Under the pieces are notes generated by a model. The model was not told the DNA's origin, ran no database searches, and was given only the letters and a program-made list of their open reading frames with translations. Of a DNA stretch of 41,692 nt, positions 32,300 to 41,692 are shown in pieces. Position 1 is the stretch's first letter; each line of letters starts with the position of its first letter. Position numbers and translations under genes: made by a program. Where the stretch lies: the NCBI GenBank assembly GCA_021780695.1, contig JAJXYD010000015.1, positions 1-41,692 on the forward strand, given 5' to 3'. This DNA comes from Deltaproteobacteria bacterium. Lineage in GTDB: Bacteria > Desulfobacterota > Syntrophobacteria > Syntrophobacterales > Syntrophobacteraceae.

Positions 32300-33301
32300 T
32301 TACTCTCTGTTTTTCACAAGCTTTAACACCAGTTCTTCGAGCAAAAGCTCCGGGGCGCTTCCCGTTCCTTTTATCGCTATGTCGGTTTGACCAACAGACT
32401 CTATTGCCTTGTAGAGGTAAGCATCCGTGAATCGCTCGGCCAGTCCGATAGCCTTCTTTACTACGTAAGGGTGAGCCCCGGTGCGTTTGATAAGCTGAGC
32501 TTCGGGTATGGTTTGTCTCAAACCGTCTTTTACCTGCCAGATTATACGGAGCTGTCCTGCCAGCGTTGCGAGGAGCCTCAAGGGAGGCTCCCCGGAGATC
32601 ATCAGGCTTCGGAGCGATGAAAAGGCTTTGTTTGCCTGTCCCCCCGTGATGTTATCGAGTAGATCGAAAGTGGAATATGTCCTGTAGGAACCCGCGGCTT
32701 CCATAACATCTTCGGGTTCTATCCGTTTTCTTTCTCCGGCGAAGGTGCAAATTTTTTCCAGTTCCGAGGCCAGGGTCTGCAAATCGGTTCCTACGGCTTC
32801 CACCAATAGAAAGGCCGCCTTGTGGGAAATGGTTTTCCCCATCTGAGTTGCTCTTTCGATTACCCAGCGTGGAGCTTCTCTTTCACCCGGAGGCCTAAAT
32901 TGTACGACCTTGCCTCTAGCCTCGACTGCTTTGGCCAGTGCTTCGACACCTTTTCTGGTTGTTGCCGTCATAACCAGGCAGGCAGAGGAAGAAATGCGCT
33001 TTAAAAAAGCCTCGACGGCGCCAAGGTGAGTTTTGCCCCAGGTCTCGACATTGTCCACCATGATAACCCTGCGCCCACCGAACATCGGAACGACGGCCAG
33101 TCGCGAGATGAGGTCGGCTGAGTCGGTCTCCTTGGCCTGAAGCCGTTCTCCATTGAAACGGCCTCCCCCCTTTGGCAGCAGGGTCGTAAGCAGCTCGTTC
33201 CATGCCTCCCCCATAAGGAAAGTGGCCGTGCCGACGAAAAGATAGACGGGGTCGATTTTTCCCGACTGGAGCGCTTTTTGGAAAATTTCAAACTCTATCA
33301 T
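32300..33301 (-). CDS. holA: DNA polymerase III subunit delta
   Basis: A 333-residue clamp-loader subunit that opens the sliding clamp. The N-terminus has the delta pattern P-V-Y-L-F-V-G-T-A-T-F-L, with a degenerate nucleotide site as expected since delta does not bind ATP. Other matches are A-V-V-P-M-F-G-G-R-R-V-I-M-V-D-N (about 70-85) and the C-terminal collar domain with F-D-L-L-D-N-I and P-Y-V-V-K-K-A. The start is ATG 33301, which shares one base with the lptE stop (TGATG). leuS-lptE-holA is the order known from gammaproteobacteria. It is the last gene of the operon. Confidence 0.94.
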   Translation of the reverse strand: MIEFEIFQKALQSGKIDPVYLFVGTATFLMGEAWNELLTTLLPKGGGRFNGERLQAKETDSADLISRLAVVPMFGGRRVIMVDNVETWGKTHLGAVEAFLKRISSSACLVMTATTRKGVEALAKAVEARGKVVQFRPPGEREAPRWVIERATQMGKTISHKAAFLLVEAVGTDLQTLASELEKICTFAGERKRIEPEDVMEAAGSYRTYSTFDLLDNITGGQANKAFSSLRSLMISGEPPLRLLATLAGQLRIIWQVKDGLRQTIPEAQLIKRTGAHPYVVKKAIGLAERFTDAYLYKAIESVGQTDIAIKGTGSAPELLLEELVLKLVKNRE

Positions 33302-33951
33302 CAAAAGCTGCTCAAAAATCTGTCATGAACACATCTTGCCGTTTTATCGGCTATGTACTGAATGGCTAACTGCCTGTTTTCAAAACCCGCTATGGGCGGG
33401 AGATCCGAAGCGGTATTCTCGACATCGTAGACTTTCCAGTAGCTGACGTTAGGTTCCTGCCAGATCACTTTTTTAGTCTTTTTGTCCACGCAACGGACGC
33501 TTATAGTCATATATAGTCTTTCTTCAACGGTAGCCCTTTCGGCAACGACCTCAACAGGGCTATGACCAACAGGTATTATAAAGATGCTCTTTATGGTCCC
33601 TTCGAAATAGGCCTGCGCTTCATCCTTGGGCACCACCTTCATAGTGCCTTTTCGCATGAACTGCTGCCTGAGCGCCGCGGCGAAAATAGCCCCGATATTA
33701 GGCTCCGAGGTCTTGTTTTTGAACACGGGAATAGCAATAGTGGTAAGCCCGGGCTCAGGTCCATCGCCTTGACCCGAAAACTGGTAGCCGCAGGAAGAAA
33801 GGAAAAACGAGGCGATAGCGGCAACCACTAAAAGCTTAAAACCGGAGGCGGATGGACGGCAGTGGGGCAGTAGCCGGTGTTTTAGAGTTTGGCGCGGCCC
33901 CCGAGTGCTGCAAAATGCTCCAAAAGGCGGCTTAAGATTTGGTCCGGTCAT
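33301..33951 (-). CDS. lptE: LPS-assembly lipoprotein LptE
   Basis: A 216-residue outer-membrane lipoprotein that plugs LptD and helps insert LPS in the outer leaflet. The signal hydrophobic stretch (38-50) ends in the lipobox F-L-S-S-C-G-Y, with Cys54 as lipidation site. The mature protein has the LptE-like I-A-I-P-V-F-K-N-K-T-S-E-P and L-R-Q-Q-F-M-R-K-G blocks. The N-terminal region before the hydrophobic core is unusually long (about 37 residues), so the true start may be internal; GGAGAG sits 3 nt before ATG 33951. It lies between leuS and holA, as in E. coli. Confidence 0.9.
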   Translation of the reverse strand: MTGPNLKPPFGAFCSTRGPRQTLKHRLLPHCRPSASGFKLLVVAAIASFFLSSCGYQFSGQGDGPEPGLTTIAIPVFKNKTSEPNIGAIFAAALRQQFMRKGTMKVVPKDEAQAYFEGTIKSIFIIPVGHSPVEVVAERATVEERLYMTISVRCVDKKTKKVIWQEPNVSYWKVYDVENTASDLPPIAGFENRQLAIQYIADKTARCVHDRFLSSF

Positions 33952-34031
33952 GAGCTCTCCGAAAAAGTTAGAGATCTTACATCATGTAAACTATCTGCCG
34001 GAAAACGGCCAACCTCGGTTTCGAGGCTAAA

Positions 34032-36521
34032 TTAAATCACAATGTTTATCAGCTTCTTTGGTACGACAACAACCTTGCGAACCTTTTTGTCTCCGATAAA
34101 TTCCGTGATTCTCGGGTCGGCAAAGGAGATCTTTTCTATGTCCTTATCTGTGGCATCGGCCGGTACGCTAATCCTGCTTCGAAGCTTTCCGTTAACCTGG
34201 ACTATGATCAGTATCTCTTCGGCCTTGAGCGCCCGCTCGTCCCATTGGGGCCAGGGGGTGTCGATCAGAAGCCTGTCGTGGCCCAGAGTCTGCCAGAGTT
34301 CCTCGCAAATGTGGGGGACCATGGGAGATGACAGCACTATTACGGCCTCAACGGCTTCCCTTGCAACCGGCCAGAGCAGAGGATCGTTCCTGCTGCTTTC
34401 CAGAACCTGGTATACCTGGTTTACAAGTTCCATGACCGATGCGATAGCCGTATTGAAATGAAACCTCTCGCGAATATCCTCTGTCACTTTCTTTATCGTT
34501 TGATGAGTCTTGCGGCGAAGACCGGAAAGCTCAGTGGAAAGATTTTCCGCCTCCCCTACAGGTGAAACCGACTTCATCTTGTCGATATTTTCGCACACAA
34601 GCCTCCACAGCCGGGACAAAAAGCGAAAAGAGCCTTCCACGCCCTGGTCGCTCCAGTCGAGGTCCTTTTCGGGAGGTGCGGCAAAAAGACAAAAGAGGCG
34701 CACCGTATCAGCCCCGTAGGTCTTGATCATAATATCGGGATCTACGACATTGCCTTTGGATTTGCTCATCTTGAAGCCGTCTTTTATCACCATTCCCTGT
34801 GTGAGCAGGTTTTTGAAAGGTTCGTCGACTTTAAGATATCCCAGGTCCCTCAAGACCTTTACGAAAAATCTCGAATAGAGAAGATGAAGCACGGCATGCT
34901 CTATGCCGCCTATGTACTGGTCTGCCGGCATCCAGTATTCTACGCGCTCCTTGTCGAGCGGTCCCTTGTCAAAGTCCGGACATGAGTAGCGGGCAAAGTA
35001 CCAGGAAGACTCCACGAAGGTATCCATCGTGTCGGTCTCACGCCGGGCCTCGCCCCCGCATTTGGGGCATGTGGCCAGGTAGAAAGGCTTGTGGACGGGG
35101 AGCGGGGAGCCGCCGTTTGCCAAAAGCTCTACATCGAGGGGCAGTACGACCGGAAGGTCCTTTTCCGCTACCGGAACAACGCCGCACTTTTCGCAATAGA
35201 CCATAGGGATGGGCGTCCCCCAGTATCTCTGGCGCGATATCCCCCAGTCGCGGAGTCTGTGCTGCACGGTCAACTCCGCAAGCTCTTTTTTTGCCAGAAA
35301 CTCTGTTATGGCAATCCGAGCGGCTTCGGACTCCATTCCGGTGAATTCGCCTGAATCAACCAGAACTCCATACTCTTCCTCGGCCCTGGTAAGTTCCTCT
35401 GCCCTGGCGGCCTGCTCTTGGCCCGAAGGCTTTATCACCACCTGGATCGGCAGATCGTATTTTTTTGCAAATTCGAAGTCGCGCTGGTCGTGGGCCGGTA
35501 CGGCCATGACCGCTCCCGTCCCGTAGGCCATAAGGACGAAATTGGCTACAAAGATGGGCATCTTCCTGCCTGTCATCGGGTTGATGCAGTAGCTGCCGGT
35601 GAAAACGCCCTCTTTTTCAAGCATTCCGGCTTCTCGCTCGTTTCGTTTGGACTGTTTGGCCCTTTGAATAAAATCGAGCACATCGGCCTCTTGAGCCTTT
35701 CCCCGGCACAGCTCCAATACCTTGGGATGCTCTGCTGCGAGGCTTAAAAATGTCGCCCCAAAAAGAGTATCCGCCCTGGTGGTGAAAACCTGGATGCTCC
35801 CCTCTCCTGATTCGAGAGGAAAGAGCAGTTTGCTGCCCGTGCTTTTTCCAATCCAGTTTTGCTGCATGACCAGGACCCGTTCCGGCCATCCTTCCATCTT
35901 CATGGTATTTTCGAGCAGTTCGTCCACATAGTGGGTTATCCTGAAAAACCACTGCTCCATCTCTTTTTGGATTACCGGGGTGTCGCAACGCCAGCATACG
36001 CCGTTTTCCACCTGTTCGTTGGCCAGAACCGTCTGACACTTCGCACACCAGTTTACGTAGGAACTCTTCCGATAGGCCAGGCCCGATTCGTACATTTTTA
36101 GGAAAAACAGCTGCTCCCACCTGTAGTAACTTGGATCGCACGTTGCGATTTCACGCGACCAGTCGTAGGAAAACCCAAGTTGTCTCAGCTGGTTTCTCAT
36201 GTAAGCGATGTTTTCGTAGGTCCACTTTGCCGGATGGGTCCCGGCCTTTATGGCCGCGTTTTCCGCAGGCATTCCAAAGGCGTCCCAACCCATCGGGTGG
36301 AGAACGTTGTAGCCGCGCATCCGCATGAACCGGGCCACCACGTCGCCAATGGTGTAATTTCGCACGTGCCCCATATGAATCCGGCCGGAAGGATAGGGAA
36401 ACATCTCGAGAAGGTAATATTTTTCCCTGGCGGTGTCTTCGCTGACTTCGAAAATCCGGGAATCGTCCCAGTACTTTTGCCACTTATTTTCAATCGGTTT
36501 GGGCGAATATTTTTGTTCCAT
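34032..36521 (-). CDS. leuS: Leucyl-tRNA synthetase
   Basis: An 829-residue class Ia synthetase that charges tRNA-Leu. The HIGH motif appears as H-M-G-H in [13 protein letters not shown] and the second signature is K-M-S-K-S-K-G-N. The zinc-site C-x2-C pairs and the CP1 editing domain, with its T-x-R-x-D-T-L-F-G block, are in place. Length is slightly under the 860 residues of E. coli LeuS. ATG 36521 lies 6 nt after the metG stop and lptE follows after 80 nt, so it is part of the long minus-strand operon. Confidence 0.98.
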   Translation of the reverse strand: MEQKYSPKPIENKWQKYWDDSRIFEVSEDTAREKYYLLEMFPYPSGRIHMGHVRNYTIGDVVARFMRMRGYNVLHPMGWDAFGMPAENAAIKAGTHPAKWTYENIAYMRNQLRQLGFSYDWSREIATCDPSYYRWEQLFFLKMYESGLAYRKSSYVNWCAKCQTVLANEQVENGVCWRCDTPVIQKEMEQWFFRITHYVDELLENTMKMEGWPERVLVMQQNWIGKSTGSKLLFPLESGEGSIQVFTTRADTLFGATFLSLAAEHPKVLELCRGKAQEADVLDFIQRAKQSKRNEREAGMLEKEGVFTGSYCINPMTGRKMPIFVANFVLMAYGTGAVMAVPAHDQRDFEFAKKYDLPIQVVIKPSGQEQAARAEELTRAEEEYGVLVDSGEFTGMESEAARIAITEFLAKKELAELTVQHRLRDWGISRQRYWGTPIPMVYCEKCGVVPVAEKDLPVVLPLDVELLANGGSPLPVHKPFYLATCPKCGGEARRETDTMDTFVESSWYFARYSCPDFDKGPLDKERVEYWMPADQYIGGIEHAVLHLLYSRFFVKVLRDLGYLKVDEPFKNLLTQGMVIKDGFKMSKSKGNVVDPDIMIKTYGADTVRLFCLFAAPPEKDLDWSDQGVEGSFRFLSRLWRLVCENIDKMKSVSPVGEAENLSTELSGLRRKTHQTIKKVTEDIRERFHFNTAIASVMELVNQVYQVLESSRNDPLLWPVAREAVEAVIVLSSPMVPHICEELWQTLGHDRLLIDTPWPQWDERALKAEEILIIVQVNGKLRSRISVPADATDKDIEKISFADPRITEFIGDKKVRKVVVVPKKLINIVI

Positions 36522-36527
36522 GGCTCC

Positions 36528-38468
36528 TCACGAAATTCTACCGCCGGGAGCCGTCTTGGCCTCCGGAACTATCAGTTTGAGGTCGTTTGCGTCACGCACG
36601 GCAAGGACCATCCCGTGCGATTCAATTCCCATCAGCTTGGCCGGCTTGAGGTTGGCCACGATCACCACCTGTTTTCCGACAAGGTCTTCGGGTGCGTGCG
36701 TCTTGGCGATCCCCGCCACTATCTGTCTTTGCTCCCCGATATCCACGATAAGCTTTACCAGCTTTTCGGACTTGGGGACTTTTTCGGCGGCCTTGATCAG
36801 ACCGACCCGCAAATCCACCTGCCGGAAAAGATCAATATCGATAAGAGGGGCTTTGGTTTCTTCAGGCTTTTTGCCGTCCTGGACACTTTTGACGGTTTGT
36901 TCCCGTTTTTCCACTTTTTCCCGGTTCTTATCACCCGTTTCGACCCTTGGGAAAAGCGATTGTCCTTTTTCCACCTTTGTGCCTTCTGTTAGTCTTGCCC
37001 AGCAACCATCCTCTGAAAGCCTCAAATCCTGCGGTCTCTTATCTATCCCAAGCCGCGTCAGCATCTTGGAAGCCGTTTCGGGCATGAAGGGGGCTATAAG
37101 AACGGCTACAATCGCGTTTACCTCCAGAAGATTTCTTATCACGGTCTGAAGACGCTTTAGAAGGGTTGGATCCTTGGCCAGGCTCCAGGGAGCCACATAA
37201 TCTATGTACCTGTTGGCCTCGGCTATGCATTCCCATAGGGCCATGAGCGCCTTGTGAAAGCCAAGTTTTGGGATTTCCTCCTGAAATTGTGCCCGGGCGT
37301 TATCAACCTTTCCCAGCAGCTCCTTATCCATTGCTTCCGCCTCGGAGGCGAAGGGGGGAATTTTACCTTCAAAATAGCGCTCGGTCATCGCGAGCGTACG
37401 GCTGAAAAGATTTCCAAGATCGTTTGCCAGGTCGGCATTGATGCGTTGTACTAGGGCCTGTTCGCTGAAATTGGCGTCCAGCCCGAAGACCATTTCACGC
37501 AAAAGGAAATAGCGGAAGGCTTCTGTCCCATAGACCGATGCCATGTCCAGGGGGCGCACCACTGTGCCGTGGCTCTTGCTCATCTTGCCTTCCTCGGTTT
37601 TCCAGTAGCCGTGGACGTTAAGGTGTTGGTACATGGGGACGCCGGCCGCCTTTAACATGGCAGGCCAGTAGATCCCGTGAGGCTTTAGGATGTCTTTGGC
37701 TATAACGTGCTGGGCAACCGGCCAGAACTCCCTGTAGCCCTCGGCCTCGGGGTAACCCAGGGCCGAGAGGTAGTTTAGCAGGGCGTCAAACCAGACATAA
37801 GTGACATAATTTGAATCGAAGGGCAGTGGAATTCCCCAGTCGAGCCGTTCGGCAGGCCTCGAAATGCAAAGGTCGTCAAGAGGTTCCCTTAAAAAGGCCA
37901 GAACTTCGTTTCGATACCTTTCCGGACGAATGCAGTCGGGGTTTTTTTCCAGGTGGTCTATCAGCCAATCCTGATACTTGCTCATACGGAAAAAGTAATT
38001 GGCCTCTTCACGTTCGACCAGCGGCGTGTCATGGTCGGGGCATTTACCGTCGACCATCTCACGATCTGTGTAGAACCTTTCGCACCCCACGCAGTAGTGC
38101 CCCTTGTAGGTGCTAAAATAAATTTCCCCGGCATCGTAGACCTTCTGCAATACATATTGGACCACCCTCACATGCTCGGGGTCGGTCGTGCGGATGAACT
38201 TGTCATTTTCAATGCCCAGTTTGGGCCAGGTCTGGCGAAAAAGGCCGCTTACCCTGTCGGCATAGGCCTTGGGCGTGACTCCGCAGGCCCTGGCAGCCTG
38301 GGCGATCTTGTCGCCGTGCTCGTCGGTGCCGGTCAGAAAGAAGGTCTTCGATCCCATCATCTTGTGGTATCGGTTGACAACGTCGGCTATGATTGTCGTA
38401 TACGCATGACCTATGTGGGGTTCCGCATTAACATAATAGATAGGAGTGGTTATATAGAATCGGTTCAT
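36528..38468 (-). CDS. metG: Methionyl-tRNA synthetase with C-terminal tRNA-binding domain
   Basis: A 646-residue synthetase. The N-terminus reads M-N-R-F-Y-I-T-T-P-I-Y-Y-V-N, followed by the HIGH motif (P-H-I-G-H-A-Y) and, later, K-M-S-K-S-H-G. The zinc knuckle is C-V-G-C followed by C-P-D-H. A Lys/Glu-rich linker joins the catalytic body to a C-terminal OB-fold (about 540-646: D-L-R-V-G-L-I, A-N-L-K-P-A-K-L-M-G-I-E-S-H-G-M), the dimerising EMAPII-like tRNA-binding domain. The frame is open back to 38513, but that part overlaps the upstream gene; ATG 38468 matches the family start. Confidence 0.97.
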   Translation of the reverse strand: MNRFYITTPIYYVNAEPHIGHAYTTIIADVVNRYHKMMGSKTFFLTGTDEHGDKIAQAARACGVTPKAYADRVSGLFRQTWPKLGIENDKFIRTTDPEHVRVVQYVLQKVYDAGEIYFSTYKGHYCVGCERFYTDREMVDGKCPDHDTPLVEREEANYFFRMSKYQDWLIDHLEKNPDCIRPERYRNEVLAFLREPLDDLCISRPAERLDWGIPLPFDSNYVTYVWFDALLNYLSALGYPEAEGYREFWPVAQHVIAKDILKPHGIYWPAMLKAAGVPMYQHLNVHGYWKTEEGKMSKSHGTVVRPLDMASVYGTEAFRYFLLREMVFGLDANFSEQALVQRINADLANDLGNLFSRTLAMTERYFEGKIPPFASEAEAMDKELLGKVDNARAQFQEEIPKLGFHKALMALWECIAEANRYIDYVAPWSLAKDPTLLKRLQTVIRNLLEVNAIVAVLIAPFMPETASKMLTRLGIDKRPQDLRLSEDGCWARLTEGTKVEKGQSLFPRVETGDKNREKVEKREQTVKSVQDGKKPEETKAPLIDIDLFRQVDLRVGLIKAAEKVPKSEKLVKLIVDIGEQRQIVAGIAKTHAPEDLVGKQVVIVANLKPAKLMGIESHGMVLAVRDANDLKLIVPEAKTAPGGRIS

Positions 38469-38490
38469 CTGCACTCTTTCCTGAGAGTCA

Positions 38491-39309
38491 CTATTCAGCG
38501 CTTCGCGGCGCACTCCGGCGCCCGCCTTCCTTGATATCGATTTCCAGCTCGCGTCCGTCTTCGAGCAGCACCGTGTAAGAGCGGCCTATAACATTTTGCC
38601 GCACCACCTTTCCCTTTCCCTCGGGCAGTTCGATCTTTTTGCCCATCTTGGGCATATCCTTGCGCAGCTCCTTGTAGGTCTCGTGCTCGTACTGAAGACA
38701 GCACATGAGCCTGCCGCAGGCTCCGGATATCTTGGCCGGGTTGAGGCTAAGATTTTGTTCCTTGGCCATCTTAATGGAGACTGCATGAAAGTTTTTTAAA
38801 AACGAGGTGCAGCAAAGAGGCCTGCCGCAACCGCCCAGGCCCCCTACCATTTTGGCCTGATTTCTAATGCCGATCTGGCGCAGTTCCACTCGGGTCCGCA
38901 ACCGCCTCACCAGATCCTTTAGAAGTTCTCTGAAATCCACCCTGCCTTCGGCCGTAAAGTAAAATATGATTTTGCTGCCGTCAAAAAAATACTCTACGTC
39001 CACAAGGTTCATGGGAAGCTCGTGAGCGGCGATCTTTTCAAGACAAAAAGTCCTTGCCTCCGATTCGATTGCCGCGTTGTCGGCAAGACGGCGTATTTCA
39101 TCCTCGGTCGCCATTCTCTCGATCGGCTTGATTTCCCTGGGATGAATATCGGGGTTTCTAGGGCAGGGCGGTTCGATCACCTGGCCCAGTCCTACCCCCT
39201 GTTCGGTCTTTACGATTACATAATCGTCTTTAGCCGGACAAAATTCACGGGGATCAAAATGATAGAGCCTTCCCCCTTTTCGAAAACGAATTCCAATCAC
39301 CTTTTCCAT
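38491..39309 (-). CDS. PSP1/YaaT-like regulatory protein
   Basis: A 272-residue protein of the PSP1 C-terminal domain family (B. subtilis YaaT/RicT). YaaT takes part in the RicAFT complex that controls mRNA maturation and development in Bacillus; the role in deltaproteobacteria is not known. The diagnostic cysteine-rich part is G-G-L-G-G-C-G-R-P-L-C-C-T followed by K-I-S-G-A-C-G-R-L-M-C-C-L. In Bacillus the neighbours are holB and metS, the same as here. ATG 39309 has AAGGA about 8 nt upstream, and the N-terminal family residues (V-I-G-I-R-F) force this start although it overlaps holB by 56 nt. Confidence 0.9.
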   Translation of the reverse strand: MEKVIGIRFRKGGRLYHFDPREFCPAKDDYVIVKTEQGVGLGQVIEPPCPRNPDIHPREIKPIERMATEDEIRRLADNAAIESEARTFCLEKIAAHELPMNLVDVEYFFDGSKIIFYFTAEGRVDFRELLKDLVRRLRTRVELRQIGIRNQAKMVGGLGGCGRPLCCTSFLKNFHAVSIKMAKEQNLSLNPAKISGACGRLMCCLQYEHETYKELRKDMPKMGKKIELPEGKGKVVRQNVIGRSYTVLLEDGRELEIDIKEGGRRSAPRSAE

Positions 39310-40318
39310 AAAGAAAATCCTTAATGGCCAGGCAGAGGCCCTCCAGGCTCATCTGAAGATTTGCGTTGATTTTGAAACCTTGCATGGCCAGTTCCACCTT
39401 TTGGTATAGAATGAACAAATGTTCGAGGGGGACCTGCCCTGCGGCTTTAAGGCTCCTCTCGCTCAGGTCGAAAGTCAACCCACAGCCTGCGCCCCGGCAT
39501 GCCCCTCCCGTTTTTTGCGCTTCCGTGACCCTAAAAAGAATTAGATCCCGCACCCACAGCTTTATGAACTCAAAGTCCCGTTCGGCATTTTCGCATCCCT
39601 TTGCCCATTGCGAAATCATAGGGAAAAAATCGAGTATGCAAATCTCACCCAGGCTTTCCATTCTGTCGATTACTCTCTTCCAGCCCTCCTCGGGGTTCTG
39701 CCCGCAAAACCATCGTGCCTTTTCGATACTCCCCTCGGCCAGACGGGCAACGGATGCCGCGCTCTCGGGCGAAAGCCCGTCTTCACGTACCAGTATATCA
39801 GCTACGTGCGACTCGTCGAGGGGCTGAAAACGCACCTGGCAACACCTGGACACAATTGTTGACAACAGCATCTGGGACTCCGGCGCAAGCAGGATGAAAA
39901 GATTTGCCTGCGGAGGCTCCTCCAAAATTTTTAGCAATGCGTTTTGAGCAACTTCGAGCATTCTTTGCGCATCGTGAATTATAACAATGCGGTATTTGCC
40001 CTCAAACGGGCGAAACCGGAAACGCTTGACCAGTTCGCGTATTTGATCGAGTTTAATCGAAGTCCCATCGCTTTTGATATGAACTACATCCGGGTGCAGG
40101 CCCTCCCTGAGCTTGCGGCAAGCCCCGCATACCCCGCATGAATCATGATCGTGAGGCGAGAGGCAATTTAAGGCCCTGGCCAGCTCCAGGGCCGAGGCAA
40201 GCTTGCCCGAACCCTGCATGCCCGAAAAAAGAAAAGCATGAGGAACGGTCTCTTTTTTAAGTACCCGCCTTAAAAAGTCGATTGCCCTTTGCTGTCCGGC
40301 GATACCCGATAAAGCCAT
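39254..40318 (-). CDS. holB: DNA polymerase III subunit delta-prime
   Basis: A 354-residue AAA+ clamp-loader subunit. The P-loop region is G-M-Q-G-S-G-K (33-39), the zinc ligands are Cys52, Cys61, Cys64 and Cys67, and the S-R-C motif of the trans-acting arginine finger is in I-V-S-R-C-C. It supplies the fixed subunit of the loader that works with HolA and DnaX. ATG 40318 lies 39 nt after the stop of the exoribonuclease gene. The C-terminal 18 or so codons overlap the next gene by 56 nt, longer than normal operon overlaps. Confidence 0.93.
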   Translation of the reverse strand: MALSGIAGQQRAIDFLRRVLKKETVPHAFLFSGMQGSGKLASALELARALNCLSPHDHDSCGVCGACRKLREGLHPDVVHIKSDGTSIKLDQIRELVKRFRFRPFEGKYRIVIIHDAQRMLEVAQNALLKILEEPPQANLFILLAPESQMLLSTIVSRCCQVRFQPLDESHVADILVREDGLSPESAASVARLAEGSIEKARWFCGQNPEEGWKRVIDRMESLGEICILDFFPMISQWAKGCENAERDFEFIKLWVRDLILFRVTEAQKTGGACRGAGCGLTFDLSERSLKAAGQVPLEHLFILYQKVELAMQGFKINANLQMSLEGLCLAIKDFLYGKGDWNSFSKRGKALSF

Positions 40319-40357
40319 AGTGTTCTTGTGTGTCCCCCTGGCTCAAAGGCTTCTCTA

Positions 40358-41425
40358 TCAACTCTTGGGGACCGTCTCCAGGTGAGCCGGCTCTTGAGCG
40401 TCATTTTCCGTTTTAGGAAACCCGCGAAAAAAATGCCTGCCGAAAAGTGACTCATATCCGGTCCAGTTCGACTCGCTTTCCCCCGATTTGGAAATGATTC
40501 TCTCTAGGGAGTGCATCTTTGCATCCAGATCGTCGACAAGGTGAAGAGCATAAGCTTCCCTGCTGGCCGGCAGTTTGACGGCGCCAAACTGCGCCTCACC
40601 ATGGTGGCTGAGGATGAGATGTTTTAAAAGAAGCGAGGCCTGGGCCGGAAAATCTTCGAGCCGGTCGATCGCCTCATCGACTATTCGAACTCCAATCACC
40701 ATGTGCCCAAGCAAGCGTCCGGCGTCAGAGTAATCGATATGCGTATCGTAGACGAATTCTTCGATTTTCCCAATATCGTGAAAAAAAGCCCCGGCTATTA
40801 GCTGATCGCGATCGAGTGTGGGATATTGGTTGGAAATCCTGTATGCAAGCGTCATAACCGAGAGTGTATGTTCCAAAAGACCGCCTAAGTAGGCGTGGTG
40901 CATCGATTTTGCCGCAGGCGCCAGTCTAAATCGCGACATGATCGCCGAGTCGGCCAGCACTGCCTCGCAAACCCTGCGAAAAGGTCCCGGGGACATTCCT
41001 GCAACCAATTTGCAAAGATTTTCCAAAAGCGCCTCGCGATCATAAGGGCATTCGGGTAAAAAATCGGCCGGATCGACTGATTGTCTGGAAACGGCCTTGA
41101 TCTCAAAAATGTTTAGCTGAACCCGCTCCTTGTAAAGATCGGTTTTGGCCCGTAGGAAAACAATGTCGCCGGCCTTGAAAAGCGCCGCGGCCTCACTGCC
41201 CTTGTCCCACATCTTGCCGCTTACCTCGCCCGTTTTATCCACCAGCCTCAAATCGAGGTAAACCGTTCCATTGCGGGCGGTCTTCAGTTGCTTTTCAGAG
41301 ACTACGAAATGGGTAGCCACTTCCATGTTTGACTTTAGTTCCGAGATGAACTGCTTGACCACCGGCCACCTGCCTTGTATCAAAATCGTTAATGGCGATA
41401 CCCGCATGGATACCACACAATCCAA
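40358..41425 (-). CDS. YhaM-like 3'-5' exoribonuclease (OB-fold plus HD domain)
   Basis: A 355-residue protein with the YhaM/CBF1 architecture. An OB-fold nucleic-acid-binding domain (about 25-115, with L-D-L-R-L-V-D-K-T-G-E-V) is followed by an HD phosphohydrolase domain. HD metal ligands are visible as His177, His186 (L-L-E-H-T-L), His216-Asp217 (F-F-H-D-I-G-K) and His274-His275 (L-S-H-H-G). In B. subtilis YhaM removes 3' nucleotides from RNA and possibly DNA. The start is TTG 41425, with AAGGG 7 nt upstream; ATG 41407 is an in-frame alternative, and family similarity begins only near residue 23. First gene of the replication/aminoacylation operon. Confidence 0.88.
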   Translation of the reverse strand: MDCVVSMRVSPLTILIQGRWPVVKQFISELKSNMEVATHFVVSEKQLKTARNGTVYLDLRLVDKTGEVSGKMWDKGSEAAALFKAGDIVFLRAKTDLYKERVQLNIFEIKAVSRQSVDPADFLPECPYDREALLENLCKLVAGMSPGPFRRVCEAVLADSAIMSRFRLAPAAKSMHHAYLGGLLEHTLSVMTLAYRISNQYPTLDRDQLIAGAFFHDIGKIEEFVYDTHIDYSDAGRLLGHMVIGVRIVDEAIDRLEDFPAQASLLLKHLILSHHGEAQFGAVKLPASREAYALHLVDDLDAKMHSLERIISKSGESESNWTGYESLFGRHFFRGFPKTENDAQEPAHLETVPKS

Positions 41426-41692
41426 ATCCCTTATGTTATTATGTCCGGGGGCTTAAAGTCAAACGCGCAGATTTTTTTAAGGATCATTTTGCTCAAAATA
41501 AGTTTCTTAGTAAAGGCAAATGGTTAGAGCTATCATGCAAACCCGCGTGGTGATGTGAACTTAGAGCCGCAGGCGAGGCGGCGCAAACCTTAGCCTCCCG
41601 CAATGAATCGGCGCATTTGGATATGGTTATAATATTGATATGTGCAAATATTATTCTGACGGTTCGCAAAAAAGTATAGAGCTATTGTCGAA
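41426..41692. other. Upstream region of the yhaM-like operon and window end
   Basis: Holds a possible minus-strand promoter, TTGACT (41462-41457) with TAATAA (41441-41436), whose 15-bp spacer is shorter than ideal. On the plus strand TATAAT (41628-41633) precedes an ATG at 41640 that stays open to the window end (17 codons, no Shine-Dalgarno sequence). This could be the start of a divergent gene, but cannot be judged. Confidence 0.3.

Noticed and set aside
36180..36992. 270-codon plus-strand ORF
   Set aside because: It is antisense to leuS and metG, both of which are certain; a composition effect.

Overview
Chromosomal window from a diderm, anaerobe-like bacterium, most likely a deltaproteobacterium (Desulfobacterota, possibly the Syntrophobacter/sulfate-reducer side). 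The reasons are outer-membrane genes (lptE, mlaA), a complex I operon without nuoE, nuoF and nuoG, a selenocysteine tRNA, and the leuS-lptE-holA order beside rpsT. The species assignment is inference; I ran no database search.

Layout. 1-2056: the tail of an upstream gene, a YajD-like HNH protein, a large hairpin, a TesB-type thioesterase (minus) and a small lipoprotein (minus). 2191-12518 (minus): an 11-subunit-type complex I operon in the order nuoA-nuoBCD (three-way fusion)-nuoH-I-J-K-L-M-N. 12731-14569 (minus): a GT39/ArnT-like membrane glycosyltransferase. 14905-17817 (plus): a HelD-like superfamily I helicase and pyrR, with an intrinsic terminator between them. 17890-21827: an accessory segment bounded by tRNA-Gly(TCC) and tRNA-Sec(TCA, selC). 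It holds about 1 kb without a recognisable gene, decayed IS256 and IS66 transposase fragments, and a compact three-gene operon on the minus strand: a HigB-like toxin, a HigA-like antitoxin with a C-terminal extension, and a SecB-like chaperone. This is a toxin-antitoxin-chaperone (TAC) system, and a perfect palindrome overlaps the toxin's ribosome binding site.

22157-27998 (plus): AmpG-like permease, PlsB-like acyltransferase, branched-chain aminotransferase and an iron-sulfur/flavodoxin-type reductase, ending at a strong terminator. 28027-29487 (minus): a cold-shock protein with a long leader, and an MlaA-type protein without a lipobox. 29820-32125 (plus): ftsH and rpsT (TTG start). 32300-41425 (minus): a tightly packed operon yhaM-like exoribonuclease, holB, PSP1/YaaT-like, metG, leuS, lptE, holA. 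It joins both clamp-loader subunits delta and delta-prime to two class I aminoacyl-tRNA synthetases and an LPS-assembly lipoprotein.

How the genes work together. The complex I operon encodes the quinone-reducing and ion-pumping parts but no NADH-oxidising module, so the electron donor must come from elsewhere (ferredoxin or another carrier is likely). Its NuoM lacks the usual transmembrane lysine and has Asp in place of the usual Glu. The TAC operon sits directly off the 3' end of selC, a classic island integration site. It is the most interesting accessory system in the window.
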